NCBI GenBank assembly: GCA_001552515.1
Contig: BCRI01000029.1
Location: 1-60,004 of the forward strand
Direction: 5' to 3'
DNA from: Sphaerimonospora mesophila NBRC 14179 = JCM 3151
GTDB lineage: Bacteria > Actinomycetota > Actinomycetes > Streptosporangiales > Streptosporangiaceae
DNA length: 60,004 bases
In this document: in pieces, positions 9,796 to 17,924 of the stretch
How the letters are laid out: each line of letters opens with the position of its first letter
Numbering within the stretch: position 1 is the stretch's first letter
The notes under the pieces: model-generated
Database searches by the model: none
Seen by the model: the letters and a program-made list of their open reading frames with translations, nothing else
Told to the model about the DNA's origin: nothing
Position numbers and translations under genes: made by a program

Positions 9796-10188
9796 ATGAG
9801 CGAGTTCGAACGCTCCCGCAGGATCGCGGCCCCCGCCGAGCAGGTTTTCGAGAGCGCGTGTGACATCGACGAGCTCGACGACTGGCTGCCGCGCGACCTG
9901 CACGTGCGGCCCGAGGAGCCGCCCGCCGTGACGGTCCACGAGGACGCCGGCGGACGGGACGAGCGTGCGCTGCTGCGGACCGAGCGCGACCAGCTCCGCA
10001 TGGAGTGGGGCACCCGGGACGACGACCGGTACGCCGGGTGGCTGCAGGTGGCCGGGATCGACGACGCCAGCAGCGACGTGACGGTCCACCTGTCCTTCTT
10101 CGACGAGGAGCACGCCCCCGCGGCGGATTTCGTCGACGGCGCCCTCGACGAGAGCCTCGAACGGCTGGCCCACCGGGTGAACGGCTGA
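9796..10188 (+). CDS. SRPBCC-family protein
   Basis: A 130-aa protein with the START/Bet v1-like pattern: it begins EFERSRRIAAPAEQVFESACDID, as in polyketide cyclase/dehydrase-type SRPBCC proteins, and ends with a helix (VDGALDESLERLAHRVNG). These proteins bind hydrophobic ligands in a deep pocket. GGGAGGAGAA lies directly before ATG 9796. The length is somewhat short and rich in acidic residues. Ligand and process unknown. Confidence 0.75.
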   Translation: MSEFERSRRIAAPAEQVFESACDIDELDDWLPRDLHVRPEEPPAVTVHEDAGGRDERALLRTERDQLRMEWGTRDDDRYAGWLQVAGIDDASSDVTVHLSFFDEEHAPAADFVDGALDESLERLAHRVNG

Positions 10189-10285
10189 ATCTCATGCCCG
10201 TTCTAAGGCCGGATCGGTAAAGAGTCGGCACACGTTTGCGCAGGTGAGGGGGCACCCTGTCGGGTGTGGGGTAATCGCACTCAAT

Positions 10286-11764
10286 ATGTGGGGTCTGCGC
10301 GTGATCCCGGGCGTACGGTCACTGTACGCCCGGTTCACCCTCCTCTGCCTGGTCCTGGCGGTCCTGGTGCTGCTGCCGGGAGGCCTGCTGATGGCGAAGA
10401 TCGTCCGGGACCGCGACGCCGCGTCGTGGTGGGAATCCGGTCGCGAGGCCGCTCCCACCGCCGCGCAGCGCGTACGGACGGGCCGGCTCGGCGGCACGGC
10501 TGAGACGGGAGCGGCAGAGGCCCGGGGCCCGAATGCCGGGCCGGAACCGGTCGTCGGACCGACCGATGAGACGGCCGGCGCGCCGAGCGTGGCCCGGAGT
10601 CTGGCCCCGCTGGGCGTGGTGGGCCCACCCGGCGGCGAGCAGGTCCAGCTGACCCAGGCCTGCTCGGATCCGGGAGGGGGTTGCCTGCTCCCCGCGATGG
10701 TGCGGGCGTGGCCTGAGTCGGTTCCCCCGGTCCGCCAGCTGGTGCAACGTGTCGTCGGCGCCGCCGTCGGCATGCTCGACCTCCTTCTCGTGTTGCAGGC
10801 GGTCGTGCTCGTGACGCTGTCCATCTGGGCGGTCCGCAAGGTGGTCAGGCGCACGCTGCGTCCGGTACGCGAGATCTGTGCCGCGCTGGAGCGGATCAAC
10901 CACTGCGGCGAGGGCCGGATCGAGGAGCCGCGGGGAAAGGACGACATCACCAGGCTCGCCGGATGCATCAACGCCACGCTGGATCAGATCCGGCAGATGC
11001 GGAAGTTCACCTCCGATGTCTCCCACGAGTTGCGAACGCCGCTCACCGCCCTACGCCTCCATGTCGAGGAGTTGCAGCTCAGCCGGGAGCGGGTCGACCT
11101 CGACGAGCTGCTGCGCCAGGAGCTGCGCGACATCGAGCGGCTGGAGGGGATCATCAGCGACCTGCTGCTGCTCGCCCGGCTGAAGGAGGGGCCGGGCACC
11201 GTACGGCACGCCCCGGTGGACCTCGGAGAACTGGCCAGGGAGGAGGCCGGACTGCGGGCCGGCCGGATCCCGGTCCAGCTCGACGTCGAAAGCGACGTCT
11301 GGGTGCTGGGCGTGCGGACCCAGCTCCAGCGGGTGCTGCGCAACCTGCTCGACAACGCTCAGCGGCACGCCATCAGCACGATCAAGGTCGCGGTCGGCAG
11401 GAACGGAGGGTCGGCGGAGCTGGCCGTGGCCGACGACGGTCACGGGGTGCCGATAGCGGACAGGGAACGCATCTTCGAGCGCTTCACCCGGCTGGAGGAA
11501 TCCCGCCGGCTCGACCCCGGCGGCACGGGGCTCGGCCTGGCCATCTCCCGCGAGATCGCCAAGGCGCACGACGGCACTCTGCACGTGGAGGATTCCTGGA
11601 ACGGCGGGGCCTGCTTCTTGCTCCGGCTCCCGCTGCTGGCCGCGCGCAGGAGAGAACTGCCTCCGTCGGCTCCGGTGGAGCGGGCGGTACGCGGCACACC
11701 CGCCAAGCCCGAGTCGCAGGTGCACATCCGGTGGATCCATCTGGCCGACGGGTGGCCGGAATGA
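10286..11764 (+). CDS. Sensor histidine kinase, orphan
   Basis: About 492 aa. A first transmembrane helix lies near the N-terminus (FTLLCLVLAVLVLLPGGLL), then a poorly conserved extracytoplasmic loop of about 130 aa, a second helix (VGMLDLLLVLQAVVLVTLS) and a HAMP-like region. The H-box is FTSDVSHELRTPLTALR (phospho-His near residue 247). The ATPase has N-box LLDNAQRHA, G1 VADDGHGVP, F-box FERFTR and G2 GGTGLGLAIS. No response-regulator gene is adjacent on either side. The start is uncertain: ATG 10286 is used, with GTG 10244 and GTG 10301 possible. Confidence 0.9.
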   Translation: MWGLRVIPGVRSLYARFTLLCLVLAVLVLLPGGLLMAKIVRDRDAASWWESGREAAPTAAQRVRTGRLGGTAETGAAEARGPNAGPEPVVGPTDETAGAPSVARSLAPLGVVGPPGGEQVQLTQACSDPGGGCLLPAMVRAWPESVPPVRQLVQRVVGAAVGMLDLLLVLQAVVLVTLSIWAVRKVVRRTLRPVREICAALERINHCGEGRIEEPRGKDDITRLAGCINATLDQIRQMRKFTSDVSHELRTPLTALRLHVEELQLSRERVDLDELLRQELRDIERLEGIISDLLLLARLKEGPGTVRHAPVDLGELAREEAGLRAGRIPVQLDVESDVWVLGVRTQLQRVLRNLLDNAQRHAISTIKVAVGRNGGSAELAVADDGHGVPIADRERIFERFTRLEESRRLDPGGTGLGLAISREIAKAHDGTLHVEDSWNGGACFLLRLPLLAARRRELPPSAPVERAVRGTPAKPESQVHIRWIHLADGWPE

Positions 11765-11781
11765 CGCGCCTCCCGGGCGGC

Positions 11782-11991
11782 TCAGCTCCGCTGGAGATCT
11801 CCCGGCCGGTCCCGCCGCGGCGGCGTGCATTCCACGTCGGCGGCATCCACACCCGGGTCGTCGGCGGGCACGGCGGCCGGGAGCGGGGGCATATGGGCGG
11901 ACGCCCGCGGACCTGCCAGGCGGAGGACCTGCCGGATCCACGCCTCGAGACCCGAGGGATCGGGCGGGGTGAGCGGCGTACGCTCAGCCAT
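11782..11991 (-). CDS. Small hypothetical protein
   Basis: A 69-aa protein beginning MAERTPLTPPDPSGLEAWI, with a charged helical first half and a Pro/Asp-rich tail. The evidence that it is real is a strong ribosome site: AAGGAG ends seven bases before ATG 11991. Longer in-frame starts lack this. It converges on the histidine kinase gene with an 18-bp gap. I recognise no domain. Confidence 0.6.
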   Translation of the reverse strand: MAERTPLTPPDPSGLEAWIRQVLRLAGPRASAHMPPLPAAVPADDPGVDAADVECTPPRRDRPGDLQRS

Positions 11992-12150
11992 CCGGGTGCT
12001 CCTTGTCTCTCGCACGATCTGCACGACCAGGCGGATGGGGGGCGTTCCGCGCCGAAGACGCCGCCCGGCTGAACCTGCCCGGCGGCGTTCGATGGTCAGC
12101 ATGGCATCAGCCGCGAGGTCGCGGCGGGCAGGAGTCATCGACCGCGGTCA

Positions 12151-12193
12151 CGTGTCGGCCTTCGGACCGAACCCGTGTCGGCCTTCGGACCGA
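12151..12193. repeat. Two 20-bp direct repeats
   Basis: CGTGTCGGCCTTCGGACCGA occurs at 12151-12170 and again, identically, at 12174-12193, with a 3-bp spacer (period 23 bp, close to two helical turns). It lies about 100 bp upstream of the DUF2267 gene. Two identical half-sites on one DNA face could be regulator binding sites. Confidence 0.7.
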
Positions 12194-12288
12194 TTTCGTG
12201 CCGACCGCTCCGCCGTACGGCCTCGCGTGCCGCAGGCAATTTCCCTAAAACTGCTCGTTTATCCGCTTCTTTGGGGAATGGAGCAGAA

Positions 12289-12669
12289 GTGGAGTACAAA
12301 GAGTTCATTCGGACGGTGGAGGAGCGCTCTGGGCTGTCGCGTGAGGAATCCGCTGACCTCGCCCGCGCGACGGTCGAGACGCTGGGGGACCGGCTCAGCG
12401 CGGGGGAGGCTCGCTGTCTGGCGGCCGAACTACCGGCGCAGTTGCAGGAGTCGCTGCACGTCGGCGGGAGGATCGAGCGGTTCGGCCTGCGTGATCTGGT
12501 GCGCCGGGTGAGCCGCCGCACGGGGCTGACGATGGAGGAGGCACGCGGCGGAGTGCGGGCCGTCCTGCTGACGCTGCGCGAGGCGGTGGGCGGCGACGCG
12601 TTCGGTCACGCGATGGCACAGCTCCCCGCCGAATTCGAGCAGGCGGCGTCCGAGCAGGCGTCCATCTGA
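12289..12669 (+). CDS. DUF2267 domain protein
   Basis: 126 aa made of two similar helical repeats (EYKEFIRTVEERSGLSREES and LRDLVRRVSRRTGLTMEEA), the arrangement typical of DUF2267 proteins. These are common in actinomycetes and have no established biochemical role. GTG 12289 is chosen because GGAG lies five bases upstream and the conserved EYKEFI motif follows at once; longer frames would add low-quality sequence. Direct repeats at 12151-12193 lie upstream. Confidence 0.85.
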   Translation: MEYKEFIRTVEERSGLSREESADLARATVETLGDRLSAGEARCLAAELPAQLQESLHVGGRIERFGLRDLVRRVSRRTGLTMEEARGGVRAVLLTLREAVGGDAFGHAMAQLPAEFEQAASEQASI

Positions 12670-12800
12670 CGCCGACACGGATCACGCGACTTTCATTAGA
12701 CGGTAAAGGGATGTCCCAGATCTTCGTGTCTTGGCGGCACGCCCCATGTCGCCGCGTGTCTCCTTGGAGCCGTGCTCAGAAACTTCCCTGGAGGCCGAAG

Positions 12801-13370
12801 ATGAGGAAACTGCTGTACGCCGGCATGATCATGGTTGGCTTGCTGGCGTCAGGATGTGGCAGCGCCGAGGAGCCCAACGCGGCCAAGCCCGCCGCCGCCG
12901 ATGAGCACCTCACCGAGCCGAGCGAGACGCCGTACGAGTCCGGATCGGCGACGCCCGAGCCCGGCACCCCCGCTTCGCCGACCTCTCCGGTCATGGCGAC
13001 CCCGACGGGCCCGGCGAAGGTCGACGTCGCCCAGACCAGCCTCGGCACGATCCTGGTCGGGACGGAAGGTCGCACCCTCTACCTGTTCACGGAGGACAAG
13101 AAGGACAAGTCGACCTGCTCGGCGGCCTGTGCGGCCGCCTGGCCGCCCGCGCTCACGCTCGGGAAGCCCCAGGCGGGAACCGGCGTCAACGCGAGCCTGC
13201 TCGGCACGCTCAAGCGCGAGGACGGCGCCACCCAGATCACCTACAACAAGCACCCGCTGTACTACTACGCCAAGGACCAGAAGGCCGGCGACACGGCCGG
13301 TCAGAACGTCAAGGACTTCAGCGGCGAGTGGTACGCGGTGACCCCGGAGGGCAAGAAGGCGAAGCACTGA
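12801..13370 (+). CDS. Secreted-repeat lipoprotein (Lipoprotein_15 type)
   Basis: 189 aa with a lipoprotein signal peptide (lipobox LLASGC, Cys at about residue 17), a Pro/Glu/Thr-rich linker to about residue 70, and a C-terminal domain made of two related units: GRTLYLFTEDKKDKSTC with AAWPP, then HPLYYYAKDQKAGDTAGQ ending SGEWYAVTPEGKK. This matches the secreted repeat of unknown function (PF03640). GGAGG precedes ATG 12801. It is probably an envelope protein; some family members have been linked to redox or metal roles, but none is shown here. Confidence 0.88.
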   Translation: MRKLLYAGMIMVGLLASGCGSAEEPNAAKPAAADEHLTEPSETPYESGSATPEPGTPASPTSPVMATPTGPAKVDVAQTSLGTILVGTEGRTLYLFTEDKKDKSTCSAACAAAWPPALTLGKPQAGTGVNASLLGTLKREDGATQITYNKHPLYYYAKDQKAGDTAGQNVKDFSGEWYAVTPEGKKAKH

Positions 13371-13398
13371 CGACGTCGGACCGGAATCGACCCGCCTC

Positions 13399-13470
13399 GA
13401 CCGCCCCGGCCCCGCCGCGGACGTGAGGGAGCACCGCTCTCCCGCGCCACGCTACGGGGCCGGGGCGGTC
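13399..13470 (+). terminator. Long inverted repeat downstream of the lipoprotein gene
   Basis: GACCGCCCCGGCCCCG (13399-13414) is perfectly complementary to 13455-13470. The 40-nt loop has its own small hairpin (GGGAG/CTCCC type). No U tract follows, as is common in high-GC actinomycetes. It ends only 16 bp before the pyrD -10 element, insulating pyrD. Confidence 0.65.
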
Positions 13471-13486
13471 GCATGTGCGCGGGCGA

Positions 13487-13492
13487 TAGGCT
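13487..13492 (+). promoter_or_regulatory. Probable -10 element of leaderless pyrD
   Basis: TAGGCT fits the actinobacterial TANNNT -10 and ends seven bases before ATG 13500. This spacing is typical of transcripts that begin at the start codon. There is no convincing Shine-Dalgarno sequence. The -35 is not clear. Confidence 0.5.
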
Positions 13493-13499
13493 TGCCGCG

Positions 13500-14555
13500 A
13501 TGTATCGACTCGTCTTCACGCAGGTCCTGAGCCGGTTCGACGCGGAGGCCGTGCACCACCTCACGATCAGGCTGCTCCGCCTGCTCTCGGTGTTTCCCGT
13601 GGCCAAGCGGCTGCTGTACGGACGGCTCGCGCCGCGCGACGAGGCGCTGCGCGTCCGGGCGTTCGGCGTGCACTTCCCGTCGCCCTTCGGACTCGCCGCC
13701 GGCTTCGACAAGGACGCCGGGTGCTTCGAGGCGCTGGCGGCCTTCGGCTTCGGCCATGTCGAGGTCGGCACGATCACGGCGCGGCCCCAGCCCGGCAACC
13801 CACGCCCCCGGCTGTTCCGCCTCCCGGAGAGCCGGGCGATCATCAATCGGATGGGCTTCAACAACGCGGGAGCCCGGGCGGCGGCCAGACGGCTGCGCAG
13901 GACCAGGGGCGTCCCCGTCGTGGTCGGCGTGAACATCGGCAAGACCAAGGTGGTGCCCGAGAGCGAGGCGGTGGCCGACTACGTGACGAGCGCCCGGCTG
14001 CTCGCCCCGTTCGCCGACTACCTCGTGGTGAACGTGAGCTCGCCCAACACGCCGGGGCTGCGCGACCTCCAGGCGGTGGAGCTGCTGCGGCCGCTGCTGA
14101 CGGCCGTACGGGAGGCGGCGGGCCGGACGCCGCTGCTCGTGAAGATCGCCCCGGACCTCGCGGACGAGGACGTCGACGCGGTCGCCGAACTCGCCGTCGA
14201 CCTGGGGCTGGCCGGGATCATCGCCACGAACACCACGATCAGCCGCGCCGGGGTGTCCAGCACCGAGGCCGGGGGCCTGTCGGGCCGGCCGCTGAAGGCC
14301 AGGTCGCTGGAGGTGCTGCGCAGACTGCACCAGAAGACGGGCGACCGCCTCACCATCGTCTCGGTCGGCGGGGTGGAGGACGCCGACGACGTGTGGGAGC
14401 GGCTGCGCGCCGGTGCGACGCTCGTGCAGGGGTACACCGGCATGATCTACAACGGACCACTGTGGGCGTGGCACATCAACCGGGAGCTGTCCCGCCGTCT
14501 GCGCCGGCACGGCCACACCTCGATCGGCCAGGTCGCCCCCACTCCCCACCCGTGA
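13500..14555 (+). CDS. pyrD: Dihydroorotate dehydrogenase (quinone), class 2
   Basis: 351 aa. This FMN enzyme oxidises dihydroorotate to orotate in pyrimidine synthesis and passes electrons to quinone at the membrane. The N-terminal amphipathic helices ([20 protein letters not shown]) are the class 2 membrane-binding extension. [31 protein letters not shown] (class 2 catalytic Ser) and KIAPDL are present, with SVGGV and [10 protein letters not shown] for FMN phosphate. It stands alone here, away from other pyr genes. Confidence 0.96.
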   Translation: MYRLVFTQVLSRFDAEAVHHLTIRLLRLLSVFPVAKRLLYGRLAPRDEALRVRAFGVHFPSPFGLAAGFDKDAGCFEALAAFGFGHVEVGTITARPQPGNPRPRLFRLPESRAIINRMGFNNAGARAAARRLRRTRGVPVVVGVNIGKTKVVPESEAVADYVTSARLLAPFADYLVVNVSSPNTPGLRDLQAVELLRPLLTAVREAAGRTPLLVKIAPDLADEDVDAVAELAVDLGLAGIIATNTTISRAGVSSTEAGGLSGRPLKARSLEVLRRLHQKTGDRLTIVSVGGVEDADDVWERLRAGATLVQGYTGMIYNGPLWAWHINRELSRRLRRHGHTSIGQVAPTPHP

Positions 14556-14665
14556 TCTTACATTTTCTCGCAGGCCATGCCTGCGACCTGGGGAAACACC
14601 ATCCGTGATCTTGAAGTTTCTGGCGCCCGGCCCGGCTGACCAGGCCGGTCACCCTTCGTGATCTT
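14551..14665. repeat. Three 53-bp-spaced CGTGATCTT repeats
   Basis: CGTGATCTT occurs at 14551, 14604 and 14657, exactly 53 bp apart. The first two units stay similar for about 20 bp (an ATCTT..A.TTTCT.G pattern). Unit 1 contains a perfect hairpin (CGCAGGC, CAT, GCCTGCG); unit 2 has a weaker CCGGC/GCCGG pairing. The array starts over the pyrD stop codon and ends seven bases before the stop of the convergent hexosaminidase gene, so it fills the intergenic space exactly. Confidence 0.7.
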
Positions 14666-14671
14666 GCAGTG

Positions 14672-16321
14672 TCACATGCTGGGACGGGTGGAGTCCGCCG
14701 ACTGGGTCAGGTCGTACAGGCGCCGCATCACCTCGTGCACGTCGATGACACCGGGGCGGTGACGCCGCCACCCGGTGCCGCCCCGCTGCCAGGGCCGTGG
14801 TCCCGCCGGCGGGCGATATTCCACCCCGAAGGCGTCCAGCCGGACGAGATGGGCGTCGAGACGGCGGGTGAAGCAGTCCGCCGCGGGCGTGCCGGTCCAG
14901 GCGATCTCGGCCGCTGCGCAGCCACGCGGCCAGGCCCGATAGTCGAGCGTCCGCCCGTCGGGAATGCGCTCGCTCCAGAGCTGGAACTGCATGCCGATCA
15001 CCCGGTCCCGCTCCGCACCCGACCACTCGGCCGGCACGGGAGTGAAGGCCGCCACGTCGGCCAGCGTGATCGTCTCACCGATGGCCAGGGGTTCCTCCGG
15101 CGAGGCCGCCTCCGCGTAGTCGAAGTACAGGGGGAACACCGGCGTCGCGACGACCTCGTGGCCGGCCGCCGCCGCTCGCCGTCCCACATCGGGGCCGCGC
15201 CACGGCATCACCACCGTGTCCTGCCTGAGCATCCCGCTGACGAACGCCTCGTCCCACACCACCGCCCGGCATCCGCGCGCGGCGAGCACGTCGGCCAGCC
15301 GGCGCAGGAACCAGGCGTGCAGATCGGCGGGGGCGGCCAGACCCAGCTCCGACTGGTACGCGGAGATCTCGGCCGAGGCCGCCCAGTCGTCCAGCACGCA
15401 CTCGTCGCCACCGATGTGGAAGTACGGCACGGCACCCAGCGCGCCGATCACCTCGTCGAAGACGGCGGTGAGGAAGTCGACCGTGGCCGGAAGCGGGGAG
15501 AGGATCGCGGGGGAGATGCCCCACCGGTCCAGCACCCGATATCGCTCCTCCGGCCGTGCCCCGAACCTCGGGTAGGCCGCCAGGATCGCCGAGGCATGTC
15601 CCGGCACGTCGATCTCCGGCACGACGGTGACCGCCCGGGCCGCGGCGTAGGCGGAGATCTCCGCCAGGTCCGCCAGCGTGTAGTACCCGCCGTGCGGCAC
15701 GCCGTCGAAGGTCGGCTCCTCCCGGTAGTAGCTGGTGGTCGTCTGATCCCGGTGTGAGCCGACCTCGTGGAGCAGCGGGTAGGCCCGGCTCTCCACCCGC
15801 CATCCCTGGTCGTCCACGAGGTGCAGGTGGAGCCGGTTGAGCTTGTGCAGGGCCAGCAGGTCGATCATCCGCAGCACCTCCCGCTTGGGCAGGAAGTTGC
15901 GTGCGACGTCGAGATGGGCGCCACGCCAGGAGAGCGCGGGCGCGTCCGCGATCCGCCCGCAGGGCATGGTCCAGGTCGTGCCGGGGACGGCCGTCGCCCG
16001 GTATGCCTCGGCGGGCAGCAGCTGCCGCAGCGTCTGCCCGGCGTAGAAAGCGCCGGCCCGGTCGCCTGCGACGATCCGTACGGCTTCGGCGGCGATCTCG
16101 ATCTCGTACGCCTCGGGGCCGAGCGCGGCGTCCTCGGTCACACGCACCGCCGCGACGGCGTCCGCTGCCGCGGCGTCGGCGGGCCGGAGGTCGAGCACGG
16201 CGAGCGAGAGCCGTACGGCATCGACGAGGGCGGCCGGCCCGCTGACCGCCGAGCCGGGGGTGAGCTCGAAGACACCGGGCGCGCGCTCGGCCACGCGGGG
16301 CCGTGGAAGGAGGCGATCCAT
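14672..16321 (-). CDS. Beta-N-acetylhexosaminidase (GH20)
   Basis: 549 aa with a GH20b N-terminal domain (to about residue 130) and a catalytic barrel starting near SWRGAHLDVARNFLPK. HLHLVDDQGWRVE and the catalytic Asp-Glu pair in FHIGGDEC are present; this acts by the substrate-assisted mechanism. It removes terminal GlcNAc or GalNAc from chitin or wall oligosaccharides. No signal peptide is visible, so it may act on imported chitobiose. A LacI-type regulator lies three genes upstream and could control sugar use, but that link is only positional. Confidence 0.94.
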   Translation of the reverse strand: MDRLLPRPRVAERAPGVFELTPGSAVSGPAALVDAVRLSLAVLDLRPADAAAADAVAAVRVTEDAALGPEAYEIEIAAEAVRIVAGDRAGAFYAGQTLRQLLPAEAYRATAVPGTTWTMPCGRIADAPALSWRGAHLDVARNFLPKREVLRMIDLLALHKLNRLHLHLVDDQGWRVESRAYPLLHEVGSHRDQTTTSYYREEPTFDGVPHGGYYTLADLAEISAYAAARAVTVVPEIDVPGHASAILAAYPRFGARPEERYRVLDRWGISPAILSPLPATVDFLTAVFDEVIGALGAVPYFHIGGDECVLDDWAASAEISAYQSELGLAAPADLHAWFLRRLADVLAARGCRAVVWDEAFVSGMLRQDTVVMPWRGPDVGRRAAAAGHEVVATPVFPLYFDYAEAASPEEPLAIGETITLADVAAFTPVPAEWSGAERDRVIGMQFQLWSERIPDGRTLDYRAWPRGCAAAEIAWTGTPAADCFTRRLDAHLVRLDAFGVEYRPPAGPRPWQRGGTGWRRHRPGVIDVHEVMRRLYDLTQSADSTRPSM

Positions 16322-16360
16322 GCCCTAGATCATGCCAAATATCCGGTGCGTCCGGTCGGA

Positions 16361-17272
16361 TCAGTGCAGCAGATAGTCCCGGAGGCCGCGGGCCAGGGAG
16401 TCGGCGATGCGCTGCCGGAAGCGCTCGTCCTTGAACTTGGCCGCGTCCTGCGCGTTCCGCATGTTCCCGCACTCAAGGAAGATCTTCGGCACCTTCGACA
16501 GGTTGAGCCCGCCGAGGTCGCTGCGGGCGACGAGCGCGTTCCTGCCCAGATAGTTCGAGTACGGCAGGCCGGTGCCGCGGCGGAAGGCGTCCCTGATCGT
16601 ACGGCCCAGCCGGCCGGAGTCGCCGACGACGGGGTCGACCGGGCCGTCGATCTTCTTGGGGACGATGATGTGGAAACCTCGGCCGCTCGGCGGTGCGCCG
16701 TCGGCGTGGACCGAGATCGCCGCGTCGGCCCTGGCCCGGTTCCCGATCGCCGCCCGCTCGGTGATGCACGGGCCCCAACTCGTGTTGTCGGCGCGGGTGA
16801 GCCTGACCACGGCGCCCATGTTCCTCAGCCGCTTCGCGAGCCGCTTCGAGACGTCCCAGGTGAACGCCGCCTCGCTGTAGCCGTCGTTGGTCGACGTACC
16901 GGTGGTGTCACAGGCCTTCCGCTTGGTGAGTACGTCGACCTGCCTGTTGATCTCCCGGGAATGCCGCCAGTTGCCGCCGTTGTGGCCGGGATCGATGACG
17001 ACGACCTTTCCGGCCAGCGGCTTCGTCTGGGACGCGCTCCGCGCCGCGCCGTCCGCCCCGGCCCGGTCATCGGCCTGCGCCGTCGCCTGCGAACCGGTCG
17101 GCGATTGCGTCCGGGCATCGGCCTGCGGCGTGTACGCCGTACGGGCGGTCGCCCGGCCCCCGGCGTCGAGATCCTCGGGACCATCCCGGCCCTCCGGAGA
17201 GGCGCCGCAGGCGACCAGGGTGCCGAGCCCCCACAGGCCGAGAACCGCGGCGGCGAGTGGTCGACTGATCAC
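16361..17272 (-). CDS. N-acetylmuramoyl-L-alanine amidase, lipoprotein (Amidase_3)
   Basis: 303 aa. The signal peptide ends in a lipobox LVACG, so the enzyme is probably anchored outside the membrane. A low-complexity linker (about residues 25-85) precedes an Amidase_3 domain. The zinc ligands are visible as His in VVIDPGHNG, Glu in GYSEAAF and His in ISVHADG, and the catalytic Glu in FLECGNMRN. It cleaves the bond between muramic acid and the stem peptide of peptidoglycan. Likely roles are wall remodelling or hyphal/spore separation. Confidence 0.93.
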   Translation of the reverse strand: MISRPLAAAVLGLWGLGTLVACGASPEGRDGPEDLDAGGRATARTAYTPQADARTQSPTGSQATAQADDRAGADGAARSASQTKPLAGKVVVIDPGHNGGNWRHSREINRQVDVLTKRKACDTTGTSTNDGYSEAAFTWDVSKRLAKRLRNMGAVVRLTRADNTSWGPCITERAAIGNRARADAAISVHADGAPPSGRGFHIIVPKKIDGPVDPVVGDSGRLGRTIRDAFRRGTGLPYSNYLGRNALVARSDLGGLNLSKVPKIFLECGNMRNAQDAAKFKDERFRQRIADSLARGLRDYLLH

Positions 17273-17498
17273 GCTCGAATCCCTTCGCGAGGCTCCGGTC
17301 GTGTCCGACGGACCATGCCCTGCCAGGAGTCGCCGACGGGCCTCGACCCATGGGCTCCTCCTGCGCCCGGCGAGGCGTCCGCCGGGATCGCGCTCGCGAC
17401 AGGCGGCATCCGTCAGACACTCCCCTGTAAAACCAACCTACGCGCAAAGCACACGTGACCATGCCGTCGCACCAGAAAGCGCGGGAAGGCGAGCGGCA

Positions 17499-17798
17499 CT
17501 AGGCTCCCGGAGCCACGGAGAGCCCGACCGCCTGAGGGGCTCGCACGGACGCGGCGGCGTCCTGCCCGTGCAGGAGGAGGGCGGCCAGTTCGCGGGCGTC
17601 CGCCGCGTCGAGCCCCAGCACCACCCGGGGGCGTCCCCACGGGTGCTGGATCGAATGGGCGACGTAGCTCGCCACGGAGTCGGCGATGCCGTCGTCGCCG
17701 CTGATGGCCAGTCCGCGGGCCTCCCGCCAGCGCACCCAGGCCCGTTCCAGCTCATCGGCCGCCCGCTGTGCGCAGGAGACCAGCTCCGGATCACGCAT
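17499..17798 (-). CDS. Hypothetical protein, 99 aa
   Basis: A mostly helical, acidic protein (RAADELERAWVRWREARG ... HPWGRPRVVLGLDAADARE). ATG 17798 has GGGGGA just upstream and codon use is typical of the genome. It sits alone between the amidase and LacI genes on the same strand. I recognise no domain or motif. Confidence 0.62.
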   Translation of the reverse strand: MRDPELVSCAQRAADELERAWVRWREARGLAISGDDGIADSVASYVAHSIQHPWGRPRVVLGLDAADARELAALLLHGQDAAASVRAPQAVGLSVAPGA

Positions 17799-17924
17799 GA
17801 AATCCCCCGATTCTCGCGAAACGCGGTCGCCGCCCCGGCGGGTCCCCCCGATGCCACTGACTCGCCGGGGTCGGCGTCACGGCACGAGTTAACACCGCCG
17901 CGAGACGACACGTCGGCGGTTGAC

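Noticed and set aside
14551-14665. CRISPR-like array with 53-bp period
   Set aside because: Only a 9-bp core is strictly shared and there are just three copies.
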